From: Neisseriaceae bacterium
GTDB taxonomy: Bacteria > Pseudomonadota > Gammaproteobacteria > Burkholderiales > Neisseriaceae
Direction of reading: 5' to 3'
NCBI GenBank assembly: GCA_017934045.1
Contig: JAGBKK010000031.1
Span: 16,825-80,824 of the forward strand
Length of the DNA: 64,000 bases
Numbering within the stretch: the stretch's first letter is position 1; every line of letters starts with the position of its first letter. The notes under the pieces were generated by a model. That model worked only from the letters and a program-made list of their open reading frames with translations. It searched no databases and was not told the DNA's origin. Shown in pieces: positions 1 through 9,570 of the stretch. The translations under genes were made by a program, and so were the position numbers.

Positions 1-311
<311 letters not shown>

Positions 312-342
312 TTATTTCAACAATATTTTTAAGGATTTTTGT

Positions 343-630
343 ATGAGTTTGACCTTATCTGATGTGGAAAAAGTCGCAAAATTGTCGCGATTGGCGTTAA
401 ATGACGAACAAAAACAACGCACCCTGAAAGAACTCAACGGCATTTTTGAAATGATTGCCAAAATGCAGGCGGTGAATACGGACGGCGTTGAACCATTAAG
501 CCACCCGATTGAGTTCGCCCAACGCTTGCGAGACGATAGCGTTACCGAACCTGAACGCCGTGAAGCCTATCAAGCCGTTGCCCCACAGGTTGAACAAAAC
601 TTATATATTGTGCCAAAAGTGATTGAATAA
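343..630 (+). CDS. gatC: Asp-tRNA(Asn)/Glu-tRNA(Gln) amidotransferase subunit C
   Basis: A 95-residue protein matching the usual GatC length, with the family pattern LSDVEKVAKLSRLAL near the start and VEPLSHP in the middle. GatC is the small scaffold subunit of the GatCAB transamidosome that converts misacylated Glu-tRNA(Gln) or Asp-tRNA(Asn) to the amide form. AAGGA lies about 8 bases before the ATG. gatA follows after 60 bp that hold an uptake sequence (652-668), so the two are probably one transcription unit. gatB is not in the window. Confidence 0.95.
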   Translation: MSLTLSDVEKVAKLSRLALNDEQKQRTLKELNGIFEMIAKMQAVNTDGVEPLSHPIEFAQRLRDDSVTEPERREAYQAVAPQVEQNLYIVPKVIE

Positions 631-651
631 TTATTGATACGGTAAAAAATC

Positions 652-668
652 TTTCAGGCAGCCTGAAA
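652..668. repeat. DNA uptake sequence (representative of about 60 copies)
   Basis: TTTCAGGCAGCCTGAAA, a 17-base palindrome except for its central base. Read on one strand it contains AGGCAGCCTGAA, on the other AGGCTGCCTGAA. By eye about sixty copies occur in this window, mostly between genes, for example near 3040, 7020, 9446, 9499, 10118, 11110, 13650, 15898, 16559, 17048, 22500, 25482, 27771, 29911, 31168, 32421, 33451, 37229, 38872, 42251, 42312, 45008, 46581, 50607, 52093, 53002, 54438, 58194, 59107 and 60726. These are the uptake signals bound by ComP in competent Neisseriaceae. Variants with one change (AGGCAACCTGAA, AGGTAGCCTGAA) also occur. Confidence 0.9.
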
Positions 669-690
669 CAACATTTGGAAAAACAAAAAA

Positions 691-2145
691 ATGACCGATT
701 ACACCTTAAAACAATGCTCTGACTTATTGCAAAGCAAACAAATTTCCGCTGTGGAATTAGCAACCGAATACTTAAACGCCATTGATGCAAACAATCCGCA
801 AATCAATGGTTACATTACGCTTGATAAAGAAATCACGCTTGCCGAAGCAAAAGCCGCCGATGAACGCATTGCCAACGGCAAAGTCACAGCCTTAACAGGC
901 GTGCCGATTGCTTATAAAGACATTTTCTGCCAACAAGGCTGGCGTTCGGCGTGTTCGTCCAAAATGTTGGATAACTTCGTCTCGCCTTACACCGCAACGG
1001 TTGTGCAAAATTTACTCAACGAAAACACCGTATCATTAGGCAGAACCAATATGGACGAATTTGCGATGGGTTCGACCACCGAATCGTCTTACTACGGCAA
1101 AACCCACAATCCATGGGATTTAAGCCGCATACCAGGAGGCTCATCAGGCGGTTCAGCGGCGGTTGTAGCGGCTCGCTTGGCTCCTGCGGCGTTAGGTAGC
1201 GACACAGGCGGTTCAATCCGCCAACCTGCGTCTCACTGCGGTATTACAGGCTTAAAACCCACCTACGGCATTGTTTCTCGCTTTGGTATGGTTGCCTACG
1301 CATCGAGTTTCGACCAAGCAGGGCCGATGGCACAAACCGCCGAAGACTGTGCAATTATGCTCAACACTATGGCAAGTTTTGACACAAACGACTCCACTTC
1401 ATTAGACCGCCCCAAAGAAGACTACACCCGCGACTTAAATAAACCACTGACAGGCGTAAAAATCGGTTTGCCCAAAGAATATTTTGGCGAAGGTTGCGAT
1501 AGTGCCGTGCAGAAAAACATTCAGGCAGCCATAGACGAACTCACCAAACAAGGCGTTGAATTTGTTGATATATCGTTGCCGAATACCGAATTATGTATTC
1601 CTGCCTATTATGTATTAGCCTGTGCCGAAGCCAGCACCAACTTATCTCGCTTTGACGGCGTGCGATATGGCTACCGCACACTAAACTATGACGGCTTGGA
1701 AGAAATGTACAGCAAAACGAGAGCAGAAGGCTTTGGCGAAGAAGTCAAACGCCGCATTTTAATCGGCTCGTATGTTTTGTCGCACGGCTATTATGACGCA
1801 TACTATGTGAAAGCCCAAAAACTTCGCCGAATGATTGCCAACGACTTTCAGGCAGCCTTTCAAAAATGCGATGCCATTCTATCGCCAGTTGCCCCCACCG
1901 CTGCCCCCAAATTAGACAGCATAGCCACGGACCCTGTGCAAATGTATTTATCAGATATATACACACTGTCGCTTAATTTGGCAGGCTTACCAGGCTTATC
2001 CGCCCCAGCAGGCTTTACCGACAACGGCTTACCTGTGGGCGTGCAGTTAGTGGGCAAGCATTTTAGCGAAAGCCGATTATTAAATATCGCTCACCAGTTA
2101 CAACAAGCCACAGATTGGCATAAACAAAAACCACAAGGGTTTTAA
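691..2145 (+). CDS. gatA: Asp-tRNA(Asn)/Glu-tRNA(Gln) amidotransferase subunit A
   Basis: A 484-residue amidase-signature protein, normal length for GatA. The glycine/serine-rich signature [10 protein letters not shown] followed by [12 protein letters not shown] supplies the Ser-cisSer-Lys catalytic triad, with the Lys in the earlier segment IAYKDIF. GatA hydrolyses glutamine and passes ammonia to GatB for amidation of the mischarged tRNA. A possible ribosome site (TGGA) lies about 12 bases before the ATG. panC starts 5 bases after the stop, so gatC-gatA-panC look co-transcribed. Confidence 0.96.
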   Translation: MTDYTLKQCSDLLQSKQISAVELATEYLNAIDANNPQINGYITLDKEITLAEAKAADERIANGKVTALTGVPIAYKDIFCQQGWRSACSSKMLDNFVSPYTATVVQNLLNENTVSLGRTNMDEFAMGSTTESSYYGKTHNPWDLSRIPGGSSGGSAAVVAARLAPAALGSDTGGSIRQPASHCGITGLKPTYGIVSRFGMVAYASSFDQAGPMAQTAEDCAIMLNTMASFDTNDSTSLDRPKEDYTRDLNKPLTGVKIGLPKEYFGEGCDSAVQKNIQAAIDELTKQGVEFVDISLPNTELCIPAYYVLACAEASTNLSRFDGVRYGYRTLNYDGLEEMYSKTRAEGFGEEVKRRILIGSYVLSHGYYDAYYVKAQKLRRMIANDFQAAFQKCDAILSPVAPTAAPKLDSIATDPVQMYLSDIYTLSLNLAGLPGLSAPAGFTDNGLPVGVQLVGKHFSESRLLNIAHQLQQATDWHKQKPQGF

Positions 2146-2150
2146 ATAAA

Positions 2151-2987
2151 ATGAAAATTATCAAAACAATCAATGAATTACGCCAATGGCGGAAAACCGT
2201 AGATAGCGTGGCATTTGTGCCGACTATGGGCAATTTGCACGCAGGGCATTTAGCCTTGGTTCGTGAAGCCCACCAGCACGCTGAAAATGTGGTGGTGAGC
2301 GTGTTTGTCAATCCCTTGCAATTTGGGCAGGGTGAAGATTTTGCCGCTTATCCACGCACCTTGCAGGCGGACGCTGAAAAGTTGCAAAACGCAGGCGTTG
2401 CGGTTTTGTTTGCCCCTGATGATAAAGAGTTGTATCCCAACACCACGCAAGCCTTTAATGTTGAGCCGTCCGCTTTGCAAAATGAATTAGAAGGCAAGTT
2501 TCGCCCAGGTCATTTTCGTGGCGTGGCAACGGTGGTGCTGAAATTATTTAATATTGTTGAACCGCAAATTGCCTGCTTTGGCAAAAAAGATTTTCAGCAA
2601 TTGGTGGTGATACAACAAATGGTTGCCGAACTGAATGTGAATATCAACATTGTGCCAGTGGATACAGGCAGGGCTGATGACGGTTTGGCGTTATCCAGTC
2701 GCAACGGTTATTTAACTGAAACCGAACGCCAGCAAGCCCCACAACTTTATGCCGTTTTATGCAATATGAAAGATGAATTGCAAAAAGGCAGACGCGATTT
2801 TTCGCAATTAGAACAACAGGCTGTGGAAAAATTAAATAATCAAGGCTGGCAAACCGATTATGTGGAAATCCGCCGCCGTTCTGATTTAGCCCACGCTCGC
2901 CCAGATGATAATCAACTAATTATTCTCGCCGCCGCCAAATTAGGCAAACCACGCTTGATTGATAATGTGGAAGTGGATTTGTCATAG
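2151..2987 (+). CDS. panC: Pantothenate synthetase (pantoate--beta-alanine ligase)
   Basis: A 278-residue protein with the nucleotidyl-transferase HIGH-like motif [14 protein letters not shown] around residue 25, the pantoate/ATP segment [27 protein letters not shown] and the KMSKS-like LSSRNGYL. It joins pantoate and beta-alanine with ATP, the last step of pantothenate (coenzyme A precursor) synthesis. It follows gatA by 5 bases. A hairpin with a T-run follows the stop, ending the gatC-gatA-panC unit. No panB or panD is present in the window. Confidence 0.95.
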   Translation: MKIIKTINELRQWRKTVDSVAFVPTMGNLHAGHLALVREAHQHAENVVVSVFVNPLQFGQGEDFAAYPRTLQADAEKLQNAGVAVLFAPDDKELYPNTTQAFNVEPSALQNELEGKFRPGHFRGVATVVLKLFNIVEPQIACFGKKDFQQLVVIQQMVAELNVNINIVPVDTGRADDGLALSSRNGYLTETERQQAPQLYAVLCNMKDELQKGRRDFSQLEQQAVEKLNNQGWQTDYVEIRRRSDLAHARPDDNQLIILAAAKLGKPRLIDNVEVDLS

Positions 2988-3005
2988 ATTGTTTTGTTAA
3001 TAAAA

Positions 3006-3034
3006 AACGGTATATTTAATATACCGTTTTTGTT
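3006..3034. terminator. Bidirectional terminator between panC and dacB
   Basis: AACGGTATAT and ATATACCGTT form a 10-bp stem with a three-base loop, flanked by an A-run on the left and T-runs on the right. It can serve panC on the plus strand and dacB on the minus strand, which converge here. Confidence 0.8.
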
Positions 3035-3055
3035 TTTCAGGCAGCCTGAAAATGC

Positions 3056-4510
3056 TTATTGATGCTTGCTTTCGCTAATGCGTTTTTTTTCCAAAGGATC
3101 GCCTGCGAATGTGTGTTCCTTATGTGAGAAAATCATCGCATTAGGCGTTGGCTTGCCCAATTCTGCCAATGAACGCACCAAGTCGTCCATATCGCCCAAA
3201 TAACCGCCTGAACGCGGACTGTTAATCAACACCACAATCGCTAATGGCGGTTCGTTTAAGTTTTCAGGCAGCCTGAAACCTGCTAACGCGCGCACATCTT
3301 TGAGAGTGCCTGTTTTCATTCGCAAGCCTGACACATCACGCAAACGGCGGCGGAGCGTGCCGTCGTGTCCTGCAATCGGCAAACTATCGATAAATTGTTC
3401 GTTAAAAGCGTCATTGTAATACGCACGATACAGCATTGTGCCCAGCGTGCGAGCGGTAACGCGTTCTTCACGCGATAAACCTGAACCGTTTTCTAACACC
3501 AAACCTTGCGTATCAATACCAGCCTGCCTGAAACTATTGATAACGGCGTTTTTGGCGTTTTCTACCGTATCGCCTGCTTGATTTGCCCCCAATGTGAGAA
3601 AAATGGAGCGAGCAAATAAGTTGTCCGATTGCTTATTCATCGTGCGAATAGCGTCTGATAAGGGGGCAGATAAATGTTCGGCAATGACTTTTGCGTCATC
3701 AGGGGCTTTGTCGGTTAAAAATAAATTAGCCATTGAACCGCCCAACGCTTGCCATTGTCCGAAAAAACTTTCAAACGCAAATTCTTGCGGATTCAACATA
3801 TTAACATACAACGCTTGATTTTCGCACCCTGTGGGAATGCGTCCGCTAATGCGTAATGTGGCACCGTCAAAGTGCGTACGCAAGCGTTTGGCAATATTGC
3901 CACACGCTCCCTGAACAAATTGGGCGTTATTTTCAACAGGAATATTCAATAAAGGCGGTTTGGTTATCACGGCTAAATCGCCGTTGGCATTGCGTTCCAC
4001 GCCAACCCACACCACTTTATACGACAACATATGCGTATCAGGTGCAATGGTGAAAGCACGCCCTTCATCACGGTCGAAATTTTCGGCAGAACCTGCATTC
4101 GACCAAGTCGAAGTATCCAAAATCAACTTACCGCCAATTCTTTGTATGCCTTTGTTGCGTAAGGTTTGCTGCATTTCGATTAAATCGTCTTGCTCCATGG
4201 TGGGATCGCCCGAACCCACCCAATACAAATTGCCGTCCAAAATGCCATTATTGACGGCGGTTCTTGATTTCCACTGTGTTTTCCAACGAAAATCTGCCCC
4301 CAAAGTGTCCAATGCTGCATAGGTGGTAACCAACTTCATCACGGACGCAGGATTCATTGGGCGATCGGCATTGTGTTCTGCCAACACTTCGCCTGTATTC
4401 AAATCCTGCACAAAAAACGCCACTTCATTCGGCAAAATGCGACCGATATTCGGTTGGGCAAAAGTAGTCGTAGCAAGAAATAAAGAGCATAAAAGAGAGT
4501 AGATTTTCAT
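3056..4510 (-). CDS. dacB: D-alanyl-D-alanine carboxypeptidase/endopeptidase (PBP4 family)
   Basis: A 484-residue class C penicillin-binding protein with a signal peptide (MKIYSLLCSLFLATTTFA). The three active-site motifs are visible: SVMK (SxxK, around residue 57), SDN (SxN, around 292) and KTG in MKTGTLKD (around 399). The long insert between SxxK and SxN is typical of PBP4/DacB. The enzyme trims pentapeptide stems or cuts D,D-crosslinks in periplasmic peptidoglycan. An uptake sequence is read in frame as FRLPEN close to the C-terminus. Transcribed away from rsmG. Confidence 0.94.
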   Translation of the reverse strand: MKIYSLLCSLFLATTTFAQPNIGRILPNEVAFFVQDLNTGEVLAEHNADRPMNPASVMKLVTTYAALDTLGADFRWKTQWKSRTAVNNGILDGNLYWVGSGDPTMEQDDLIEMQQTLRNKGIQRIGGKLILDTSTWSNAGSAENFDRDEGRAFTIAPDTHMLSYKVVWVGVERNANGDLAVITKPPLLNIPVENNAQFVQGACGNIAKRLRTHFDGATLRISGRIPTGCENQALYVNMLNPQEFAFESFFGQWQALGGSMANLFLTDKAPDDAKVIAEHLSAPLSDAIRTMNKQSDNLFARSIFLTLGANQAGDTVENAKNAVINSFRQAGIDTQGLVLENGSGLSREERVTARTLGTMLYRAYYNDAFNEQFIDSLPIAGHDGTLRRRLRDVSGLRMKTGTLKDVRALAGFRLPENLNEPPLAIVVLINSPRSGGYLGDMDDLVRSLAELGKPTPNAMIFSHKEHTFAGDPLEKKRISESKHQ

Positions 4511-4664
4511 TAAAATATTCCGTTGTAAAACAAGGCGAAAAATAAGCGGTATTTTAAATCACCTACTCTTGATGGGGAAATTTTTTTTCAGGCTGCCTGA
4601 AAATATTGTGTGCTGTTTCTTTGTGTTAGAATAACAGCCTTATTTTTTCAGACTTTTTTATACA

Positions 4665-5300
4665 ATGAACGCACAAGCAACGACTTCTTTGCGAAACGGT
4701 TTATCTGCTATGGCAATAACTGTTTCTGATAAACAATTCAATCAGTTATGTTTATATATTGATTTATTAGAAAAATGGAATGTGGCGTATAATTTAACCG
4801 CCGTGCGTGATGTGTCGCAAATGGTATCTGTGCATTTATTGGACAGTTTGTCGATTTTGCCGTTTGTTTCGACACAGGCTCAAAGCGTGTTAGATGTGGG
4901 TTCTGGTGGCGGACAGCCTGGCATTCCGTTGGCGATTATGCGTGATGATTTGGCAATAACGCTGTTGGACAGCAACAGCAAAAAAACTGCTTTTTTACAG
5001 CAAGCGGTGATTGAATTGGGCTTGAATAATGTGCAAGTGATTACCGATCGTGTGGAAAATGTTAAAGAATTTCAATATGATATAATCGTCTCTCGTGCAT
5101 TTGCGGAATTGGGCGATTTTGTGCGATTATCTTCGCATTTGTTGAGTAATCAGGGCGTATGGTTAGCGATGAAAGGCGTTTATCCGTATGAAGAAATCGA
5201 TAGGCTGCCTGAAAATATTATTGTAGAGCAAATTCAAGAAGTTAAAGTACCGTTTATTGACGGCAGTCGTCATATTGTGCGTATGACAAAGGGGGCGTAA
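4665..5300 (+). CDS. rsmG: 16S rRNA (guanine-527-N7) methyltransferase
   Basis: A 211-residue GidB/RsmG protein. LLEKWNVAYNLTAVRD is the family N-terminal signature and VLDVGSGGGQPGIPLAI is the S-adenosylmethionine-binding loop. It methylates G527 of 16S rRNA. The stop overlaps the parA start (TAATG), giving the conserved rsmG-parA-parB order seen near many chromosome origins. A possible extended -10 promoter (TGTTAGAAT, 4624-4632) lies just upstream. An uptake sequence in the coding region is read as RLPEN. Confidence 0.95.
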   Translation: MNAQATTSLRNGLSAMAITVSDKQFNQLCLYIDLLEKWNVAYNLTAVRDVSQMVSVHLLDSLSILPFVSTQAQSVLDVGSGGGQPGIPLAIMRDDLAITLLDSNSKKTAFLQQAVIELGLNNVQVITDRVENVKEFQYDIIVSRAFAELGDFVRLSSHLLSNQGVWLAMKGVYPYEEIDRLPENIIVEQIQEVKVPFIDGSRHIVRMTKGA

Positions 5301-6082
5301 TGGGACATATTATCGCTGTGGCAAATCAAAAAGGCGGCGTGGGCAAAACAACCACTACGGTTAATCTTGCCGCATCACTGGCTCATCAAAAGTTGCGGGT
5401 TTTGCTGGTGGATTTAGATCCGCAAGGCAATGCCACTACGGGTTCGGGCATTAGCAAAAACAATGTCAAATTTGGCACTTGTCAGGTTTTAACAGGCAAA
5501 GCAAAAATTCAGGAAGCCTTAATTCATTCGGATACGGGCCATTTTGATGTGTTGGGTGCCAACCGCAATTTGGCAGGGGCAGAAATCGATTTGGCATTAG
5601 AAGGTGCCAAGGAAATGCGTCTGCGACACGCTTTGGTGTCGGTACGAGACAATTACGATTGCATTATTATTGATTGTCCGCCCACGCTTACTTTGCTTAC
5701 TTTAAGTGCATTGGTCGCCGCTGACGGCATTATTATTCCAATGGTGTGCGAATATTACGCTTTGGAGGGTTTGTCGGATTTGGTGGCAACGATGAGAAAA
5801 ATCCGTCAAAGTGGCTTAAATCCTGCGTTGGAAGTGGTGGGCGTGGTAAAAACCATGTTTGACGGACGCAATAATCTGTCGCAAGAAGTTTCCAAACAAT
5901 TAGAGCAGCATTTTGACAAGTTTATGTTCAAAACCGAAATTCCACGCAATGTGCGTTTAGCCGAAGCCCCCAGCCATGGTAAGCCGATTTTGGCGTATGA
6001 CAAAACCGCCAAAGGCAGCGAAGCGTATTTGGCATTAGCAGATGAATTGTGGAAGCGGTTGAATAAAAAAGGGAAAAAATAA
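5300..6082 (+). CDS. parA: Chromosome partitioning ATPase ParA (Soj)
   Basis: A 260-residue deviant Walker ATPase: the N-terminal AVANQKGGVGKTTTTVNLAA is the signature A motif with the extra lysine, VLLVDLDPQGNATTG is A', and IIIDCPPTLTLLT is Walker B. ParA binds DNA non-specifically in its ATP form and moves ParB-parS complexes to segregate origins. The start overlaps the rsmG stop by one base, so the two are translationally coupled. Confidence 0.96.
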   Translation: MGHIIAVANQKGGVGKTTTTVNLAASLAHQKLRVLLVDLDPQGNATTGSGISKNNVKFGTCQVLTGKAKIQEALIHSDTGHFDVLGANRNLAGAEIDLALEGAKEMRLRHALVSVRDNYDCIIIDCPPTLTLLTLSALVAADGIIIPMVCEYYALEGLSDLVATMRKIRQSGLNPALEVVGVVKTMFDGRNNLSQEVSKQLEQHFDKFMFKTEIPRNVRLAEAPSHGKPILAYDKTAKGSEAYLALADELWKRLNKKGKK

Positions 6083-6089
6083 ATCATAA

Positions 6090-6109
6090 GGTGGGCATGC
6101 TTGCCTACC
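6090..6109. repeat. Small GGTGGGC hairpin between parA and parB
   Basis: GGTGGGCA and TGCCTACC pair as an 8-bp stem with one G-T wobble. The same GGTGGGC/GCCCACC core recurs at 17083-17100 and, as a larger inverted repeat, at 25395-25471, so this is one copy of a dispersed hairpin repeat. It may separate parA and parB expression. Confidence 0.5.
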
Positions 6110-6143
6110 AAAATATTGCAAGATTTTGCAGGAGTTTTCAATA

Positions 6144-7001
6144 ATGGCAAAGAAAAAACAAGCATTAGGCACAGGATTAAATCAATTATTAGCGTCAGGC
6201 ATTGAAAATATTGGCACGGAAGACCGTTTATCCGTCTTGCCGATTGCCCAAGTTGAACCTGGACGCTATCAACCGCGTTCGCAAATTGATGACGAAAGTT
6301 TGCAAGAATTAGCCGACTCAATCAAGGCACAAGGCGTGATTCAGCCGATTATTGTGCGTGAATTTGGCTTTGAAAATTACGAACTCATCGCAGGCGAACG
6401 CCGTTGGCGTGCCGCACAGTTGGCAGGTTTAACGGAAATTCCAGCGGTGATTAAAAGCATTAGCGATGAAAACGCATTGGCAATCGGCTTAATCGAGAAC
6501 ATTCAACGGCAAAACTTAAATCCGATTGAAGAAGCCGCAGGCTTAAAACGCCTGATTGACGAATTTGGCTTAACCCACGAACAAGCCGCAGACGCAGTGG
6601 GCAGAAGCCGCAGTAGTGTATCTAACTCATTGAGATTACTCAATCTTCCAGAACCTGTGCAGGACTTGCTTTACGAACGCAAAATCGAAATGGGACACGC
6701 TCGTGCCTTAATCACCCTGCCTGTGGTTGAACAAATTTCGCTCGCACAACGCGCCGCCAAAAACGGCTGGTCGGTGCGAGAAGTGGAACGCCGTTCTGCC
6801 AAACCCAATGTGAAAAGCAACTTGCGTTCTAAATCGGTCGATGCCGACATTCAACGCCTGCAAAACAAACTCGCCGAATTGCTGAATATGGAAGTCGCCA
6901 TTCAATGCGGCTTAAAAGGACAAGGCAAAATCTCGTTCGCCTTTTCGTCCAATGATGAGTTGGAATATTTGCTGAAAAAATTGGGGTATAGCGAAGATTA
7001 A
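6144..7001 (+). CDS. parB: Chromosome partitioning protein ParB (Spo0J)
   Basis: A 285-residue ParB. The start at 6144 is preceded by CAGGAG at a good distance; a longer frame from a TTG at 6126 would include that ribosome site and is not used. The protein shows the CTP-binding domain pattern GRYQPR, ELADSIKAQGVIQPI and GERRWRAAQLAG, then the helix-turn-helix THEQAADAVGRSRSSVSNSLRLL (about residues 140-165) and a C-terminal dimerisation tail. It loads on parS and acts with ParA. No consensus parS (TGTTTCACGTGAAACA) was noticed nearby. Confidence 0.96.
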   Translation: MAKKKQALGTGLNQLLASGIENIGTEDRLSVLPIAQVEPGRYQPRSQIDDESLQELADSIKAQGVIQPIIVREFGFENYELIAGERRWRAAQLAGLTEIPAVIKSISDENALAIGLIENIQRQNLNPIEEAAGLKRLIDEFGLTHEQAADAVGRSRSSVSNSLRLLNLPEPVQDLLYERKIEMGHARALITLPVVEQISLAQRAAKNGWSVREVERRSAKPNVKSNLRSKSVDADIQRLQNKLAELLNMEVAIQCGLKGQGKISFAFSSNDELEYLLKKLGYSED

Positions 7002-7053
7002 ACGGTTGTATTTTGGTTTTCAGGCAGCCTGAAAATTAAAGGCACAATAAAAT

Positions 7054-7404
7054 ATGACAACACCCAAAACCCACACAATGCGTTTGCACAACCGTTATTT
7101 TTATTACATAAAAAACGGCAGCAAACGCATTGAATTGCGTTTGTATGACGAAAAACGAAAACAAATACAACTAAATGATATTATTCAATTTTCAAACGAA
7201 CAACAAGAAAATATTTTTGCCAAAGTAATTGGATTATTACACTATAAAAACTTTAATGATTTAATTGATGATTTAGATATAAATCTATTAGCCGATAAAT
7301 CAATCAGTAAAAACGATTTACTAAAAGACTTAAATACCTTTTATTCATTAGCACAACAAAAACAATTTGGCGTATTAGGTATTCGCATAGCATTGATAAA
7401 TTAA
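7054..7404 (+). CDS. ASCH domain protein
   Basis: A 116-residue protein made almost entirely of one ASCH (PUA-like beta-barrel) domain: the start MRLHNRYFYYIKNGSKRIELRLYDEKR carries the typical 'G-x-K-x-xE-x-R' pattern, followed by the strand DIIQFSNEQQENIFAKVIGL. ASCH domains are thought to bind RNA or act in nucleotide metabolism; the exact substrate here is unknown. It follows parB after an uptake sequence and precedes an MFS gene by 18 bp. It is more AT-rich than parB. Confidence 0.75.
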   Translation: MTTPKTHTMRLHNRYFYYIKNGSKRIELRLYDEKRKQIQLNDIIQFSNEQQENIFAKVIGLLHYKNFNDLIDDLDINLLADKSISKNDLLKDLNTFYSLAQQKQFGVLGIRIALIN

Positions 7405-7422
7405 CCTTTCAGGCAGCCTGAA

Positions 7423-8808
7423 ATGAACACAGCAACCATAAAACAACAAAAATATCTGCCGTGGATAATGGCGGCGGCTGTGTTTATGCAAATGTTAGAC
7501 GCAACCATTCTCAACACCGCTCTACCCGCTATGGCACAGGATTTGGGCGTGTCGCCTTTGAATATGCAAATGGCGATTATTGCTTATGCCCTAACGCTTG
7601 CCCTGCTTATGCCTTTGGGCGGTTCTTTGGCAGACCGTTTTGGCACCAAACGCATTTTTATGCCTGCGGTTATTTTGTTTGGTATTGGTTCTATTTTGTG
7701 TGCGTCTGCCACTTCCTTAAATCAGTTAATTCTCTATCGCATTATTCAAGCCGCAGGCGGTGCATTGATGACACCGATTGCACGATTAGCTTTAATTCGC
7801 TCATTTGAAAAATCACAGTGGTTAAGCGTTTTAACTTTTGCGGTAACACCTGCTCTATTAGGCCCTTTAATTGGACCTATTTTAGGCGGTTATTTAACTG
7901 TTTTAGCGTCTTGGCACTGGATATTTTTGATAAATATACCGATTGTTATACTGGGTTTATGGTTTTCATACCATTATTTTCCAAATTGTTATGGCGAACA
8001 ACAATCAATCGACTGGATAGGTTATGTTTTATTTGCCTTATTTGCTTTTTTAATTACATTGGGATTAGATTTAATTGGCAGAGCAAACCAATTATTTTAT
8101 CTTTCTTGCTTATTATTGGGAATTATTTTTCTGTTATTTTATTTTCTTTATGCACGCCAAAAAGACAATGCCATTTTCCCCATTTCTTTATTTTCCGTGC
8201 GTACTTTTAGAATTGGTTTTATGGGCAATTTATGCTCACGAATTGGTATTAGTTCTATGCCGATTTTATTGCCATTATTGTTTCAGGTTGCCTTTAATGT
8301 ATCCCCCGATATTGCAGGCTGGTTACTTGCTCCGATTGTCGCAGCGTCCATGCTCACCAAGTTTGTTATTTCTAAAATAATCAATTACTTCGGTTATCGC
8401 ACAGTGTTAATCAGCAATACCATTTTAATCGGTTTATGTATTGCATCTTTTGCTCTACCGCCCACAAATACTTTAATTATTTTATTTGTGCCTATGCTGT
8501 TTTTAATGGGCTTACTCAATTCCGTGCAATTTTCATCAATGAACACCATTGTTTTGGCAGACTTAAACCACGCCCAAAGCAGCAGTGGCAACACTTTGCA
8601 CGCCATCAATCAACAACTGTCGATTAGTTTTGGCTTGGCAGCAGGTATGTCGCTTTTGCGTTTGGCACAAGATATGCTGCCTGAAAACAATGTGCATACC
8701 GCTTTTCGCATAACATTTATTGTGTTGGGCTTAATCACCGCTATTTCTGCTTTTATTTTCAGTCGATTGCATAAAACAGACGGTATTCATTTAATGCGAA
8801 AAAAATAA
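7423..8808 (+). CDS. DHA2-type MFS drug transporter
   Basis: A 461-residue very hydrophobic protein with about 14 predicted membrane segments. LDATILNTALPAMAQDL is DHA2 motif D1, GGSLADRFGTKRIF is MFS motif A, and PLIGPILGGYL matches the antiporter motif C region. Such proteins are inner-membrane proton antiporters exporting drugs, similar in length to MdtD of enterobacteria. The ATG overlaps the right end of an uptake sequence (CCTGAAATG), and no separate Shine-Dalgarno site is visible. The substrate cannot be deduced. Confidence 0.85.
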   Translation: MNTATIKQQKYLPWIMAAAVFMQMLDATILNTALPAMAQDLGVSPLNMQMAIIAYALTLALLMPLGGSLADRFGTKRIFMPAVILFGIGSILCASATSLNQLILYRIIQAAGGALMTPIARLALIRSFEKSQWLSVLTFAVTPALLGPLIGPILGGYLTVLASWHWIFLINIPIVILGLWFSYHYFPNCYGEQQSIDWIGYVLFALFAFLITLGLDLIGRANQLFYLSCLLLGIIFLLFYFLYARQKDNAIFPISLFSVRTFRIGFMGNLCSRIGISSMPILLPLLFQVAFNVSPDIAGWLLAPIVAASMLTKFVISKIINYFGYRTVLISNTILIGLCIASFALPPTNTLIILFVPMLFLMGLLNSVQFSSMNTIVLADLNHAQSSSGNTLHAINQQLSISFGLAAGMSLLRLAQDMLPENNVHTAFRITFIVLGLITAISAFIFSRLHKTDGIHLMRKK

Positions 8809-8837
8809 TACTTACTTAATTGATCAATCTAATAGAT

Positions 8838-9374
8838 TTAACTTGCTTGAATAACTTTATTACTTTTTGCCGTTATATCAATCAATTCAAAACGATAGAC
8901 ATTGATTTTATCTAAATATTCATCAGCCAAAATATCGAATGATGACATATATTTAGCACAATATTTTTGACTTAATAATTGCAATGCTAATTTTTTTTCT
9001 TGCGGATTTTCAATTAACGCCACTTTGGCAGTGCAAATGGCACTTTTATACTGCATAGTAAATACTTGATTTGCCAAAGCTTTTGCGTCATTTTTAATGA
9101 CAGAAAATTCAGAATATTTCAATTTAGGTGTTTGATTTTCTGCCACGCACACAATTTGTACCGTTCTGCCGTCTTTGTATAACTGGGCTTTGGTGTCATT
9201 CTGTCCGCCTTGAACATAAATAAATTGGTTGTATCGTACCAACGCCAAAGGCACCGTATGCACTTCGCCAGCATCGTCTGTGCAAGAAAATACAGCGTAA
9301 TCCGATTTATCCACAAAGGTCAATGCCAAGTGTTCGCCCAATACTTTTTCGGTGTGCGGTTGTAATTTTGCCAT
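8838..9374 (-). CDS. Pyridoxamine 5'-phosphate oxidase-like flavin-binding split-barrel protein
   Basis: A 178-residue protein with the pattern of the NimA/PNPOx-like split barrel: an early strand DYAVFSCTDDAGEVHTVPLALVRYNQFIYVQGG, then AQLYKDGRTVQIVCVAE. Such proteins bind FMN, F420 or haem; the reaction here is unknown. It converges with the MFS gene and lies back to back with the GbsR-type regulator gene, sharing a 196-bp region that contains two uptake sequences in opposite orientation. It is not PdxH, which is encoded at 22548. Confidence 0.65.
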   Translation of the reverse strand: MAKLQPHTEKVLGEHLALTFVDKSDYAVFSCTDDAGEVHTVPLALVRYNQFIYVQGGQNDTKAQLYKDGRTVQIVCVAENQTPKLKYSEFSVIKNDAKALANQVFTMQYKSAICTAKVALIENPQEKKLALQLLSQKYCAKYMSSFDILADEYLDKINVYRFELIDITAKSNKVIQAS

Positions 9375-9523
9375 TTTCTTTTTCCTACTGCCTAAATAAA
9401 GGGTTATTTTATCAATAACTCAAAAGCAGTGAAAATAAAATGCTATTTCAGGCAGCCTGAAAGAAGAAAATGTGGTTTTGTTGGTAATGAATGAAACATT
9501 CAGGCTGCCTGAAAAATCTATTT

Positions 9524-9543
9524 ATTTCTCTCTTGACAGAAAT
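9524..9543. promoter_or_regulatory. Candidate operator, copy 1 (over the regulator's own -35 box)
   Basis: ATTTCTCTCTTGACAGAAAT, an inverted repeat of 8-bp arms with one mismatch. The same site, with perfect arms, occurs at 10191-10210 before the first downstream membrane gene. The right arm contains the -35 hexamer of the promoter at 9533-9561, so binding here would block transcription of the regulator gene. The pairing of the sites with a regulator gene is inferred. Confidence 0.7.
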
Positions 9544-9561
9544 AACAAAAATAAATAAAAT
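9533..9561 (+). promoter_or_regulatory. Promoter of the GbsR/MarR-type gene
   Basis: TTGACA (9533-9538), a 17-base spacer and TAAAAT (9556-9561). The ATG is at 9571, so a start about 7 bases after the -10 box would leave an mRNA leader of only a few bases. No Shine-Dalgarno site is visible, suggesting a leaderless or nearly leaderless transcript. Confidence 0.7.
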
Positions 9562-9570
9562 ACAGTCATT

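Noticed and set aside
5300..7001. Replication origin near rsmG-parAB
   Set aside because: No dnaA, no DnaA-box cluster and no consensus parS noticed; gene order alone is not enough.
8838..9374. Second pdxH
   Set aside because: Lacks the PdxH C-terminal signature ([15 protein letters not shown]) present in the gene at 22548; only the split-barrel fold is shared.
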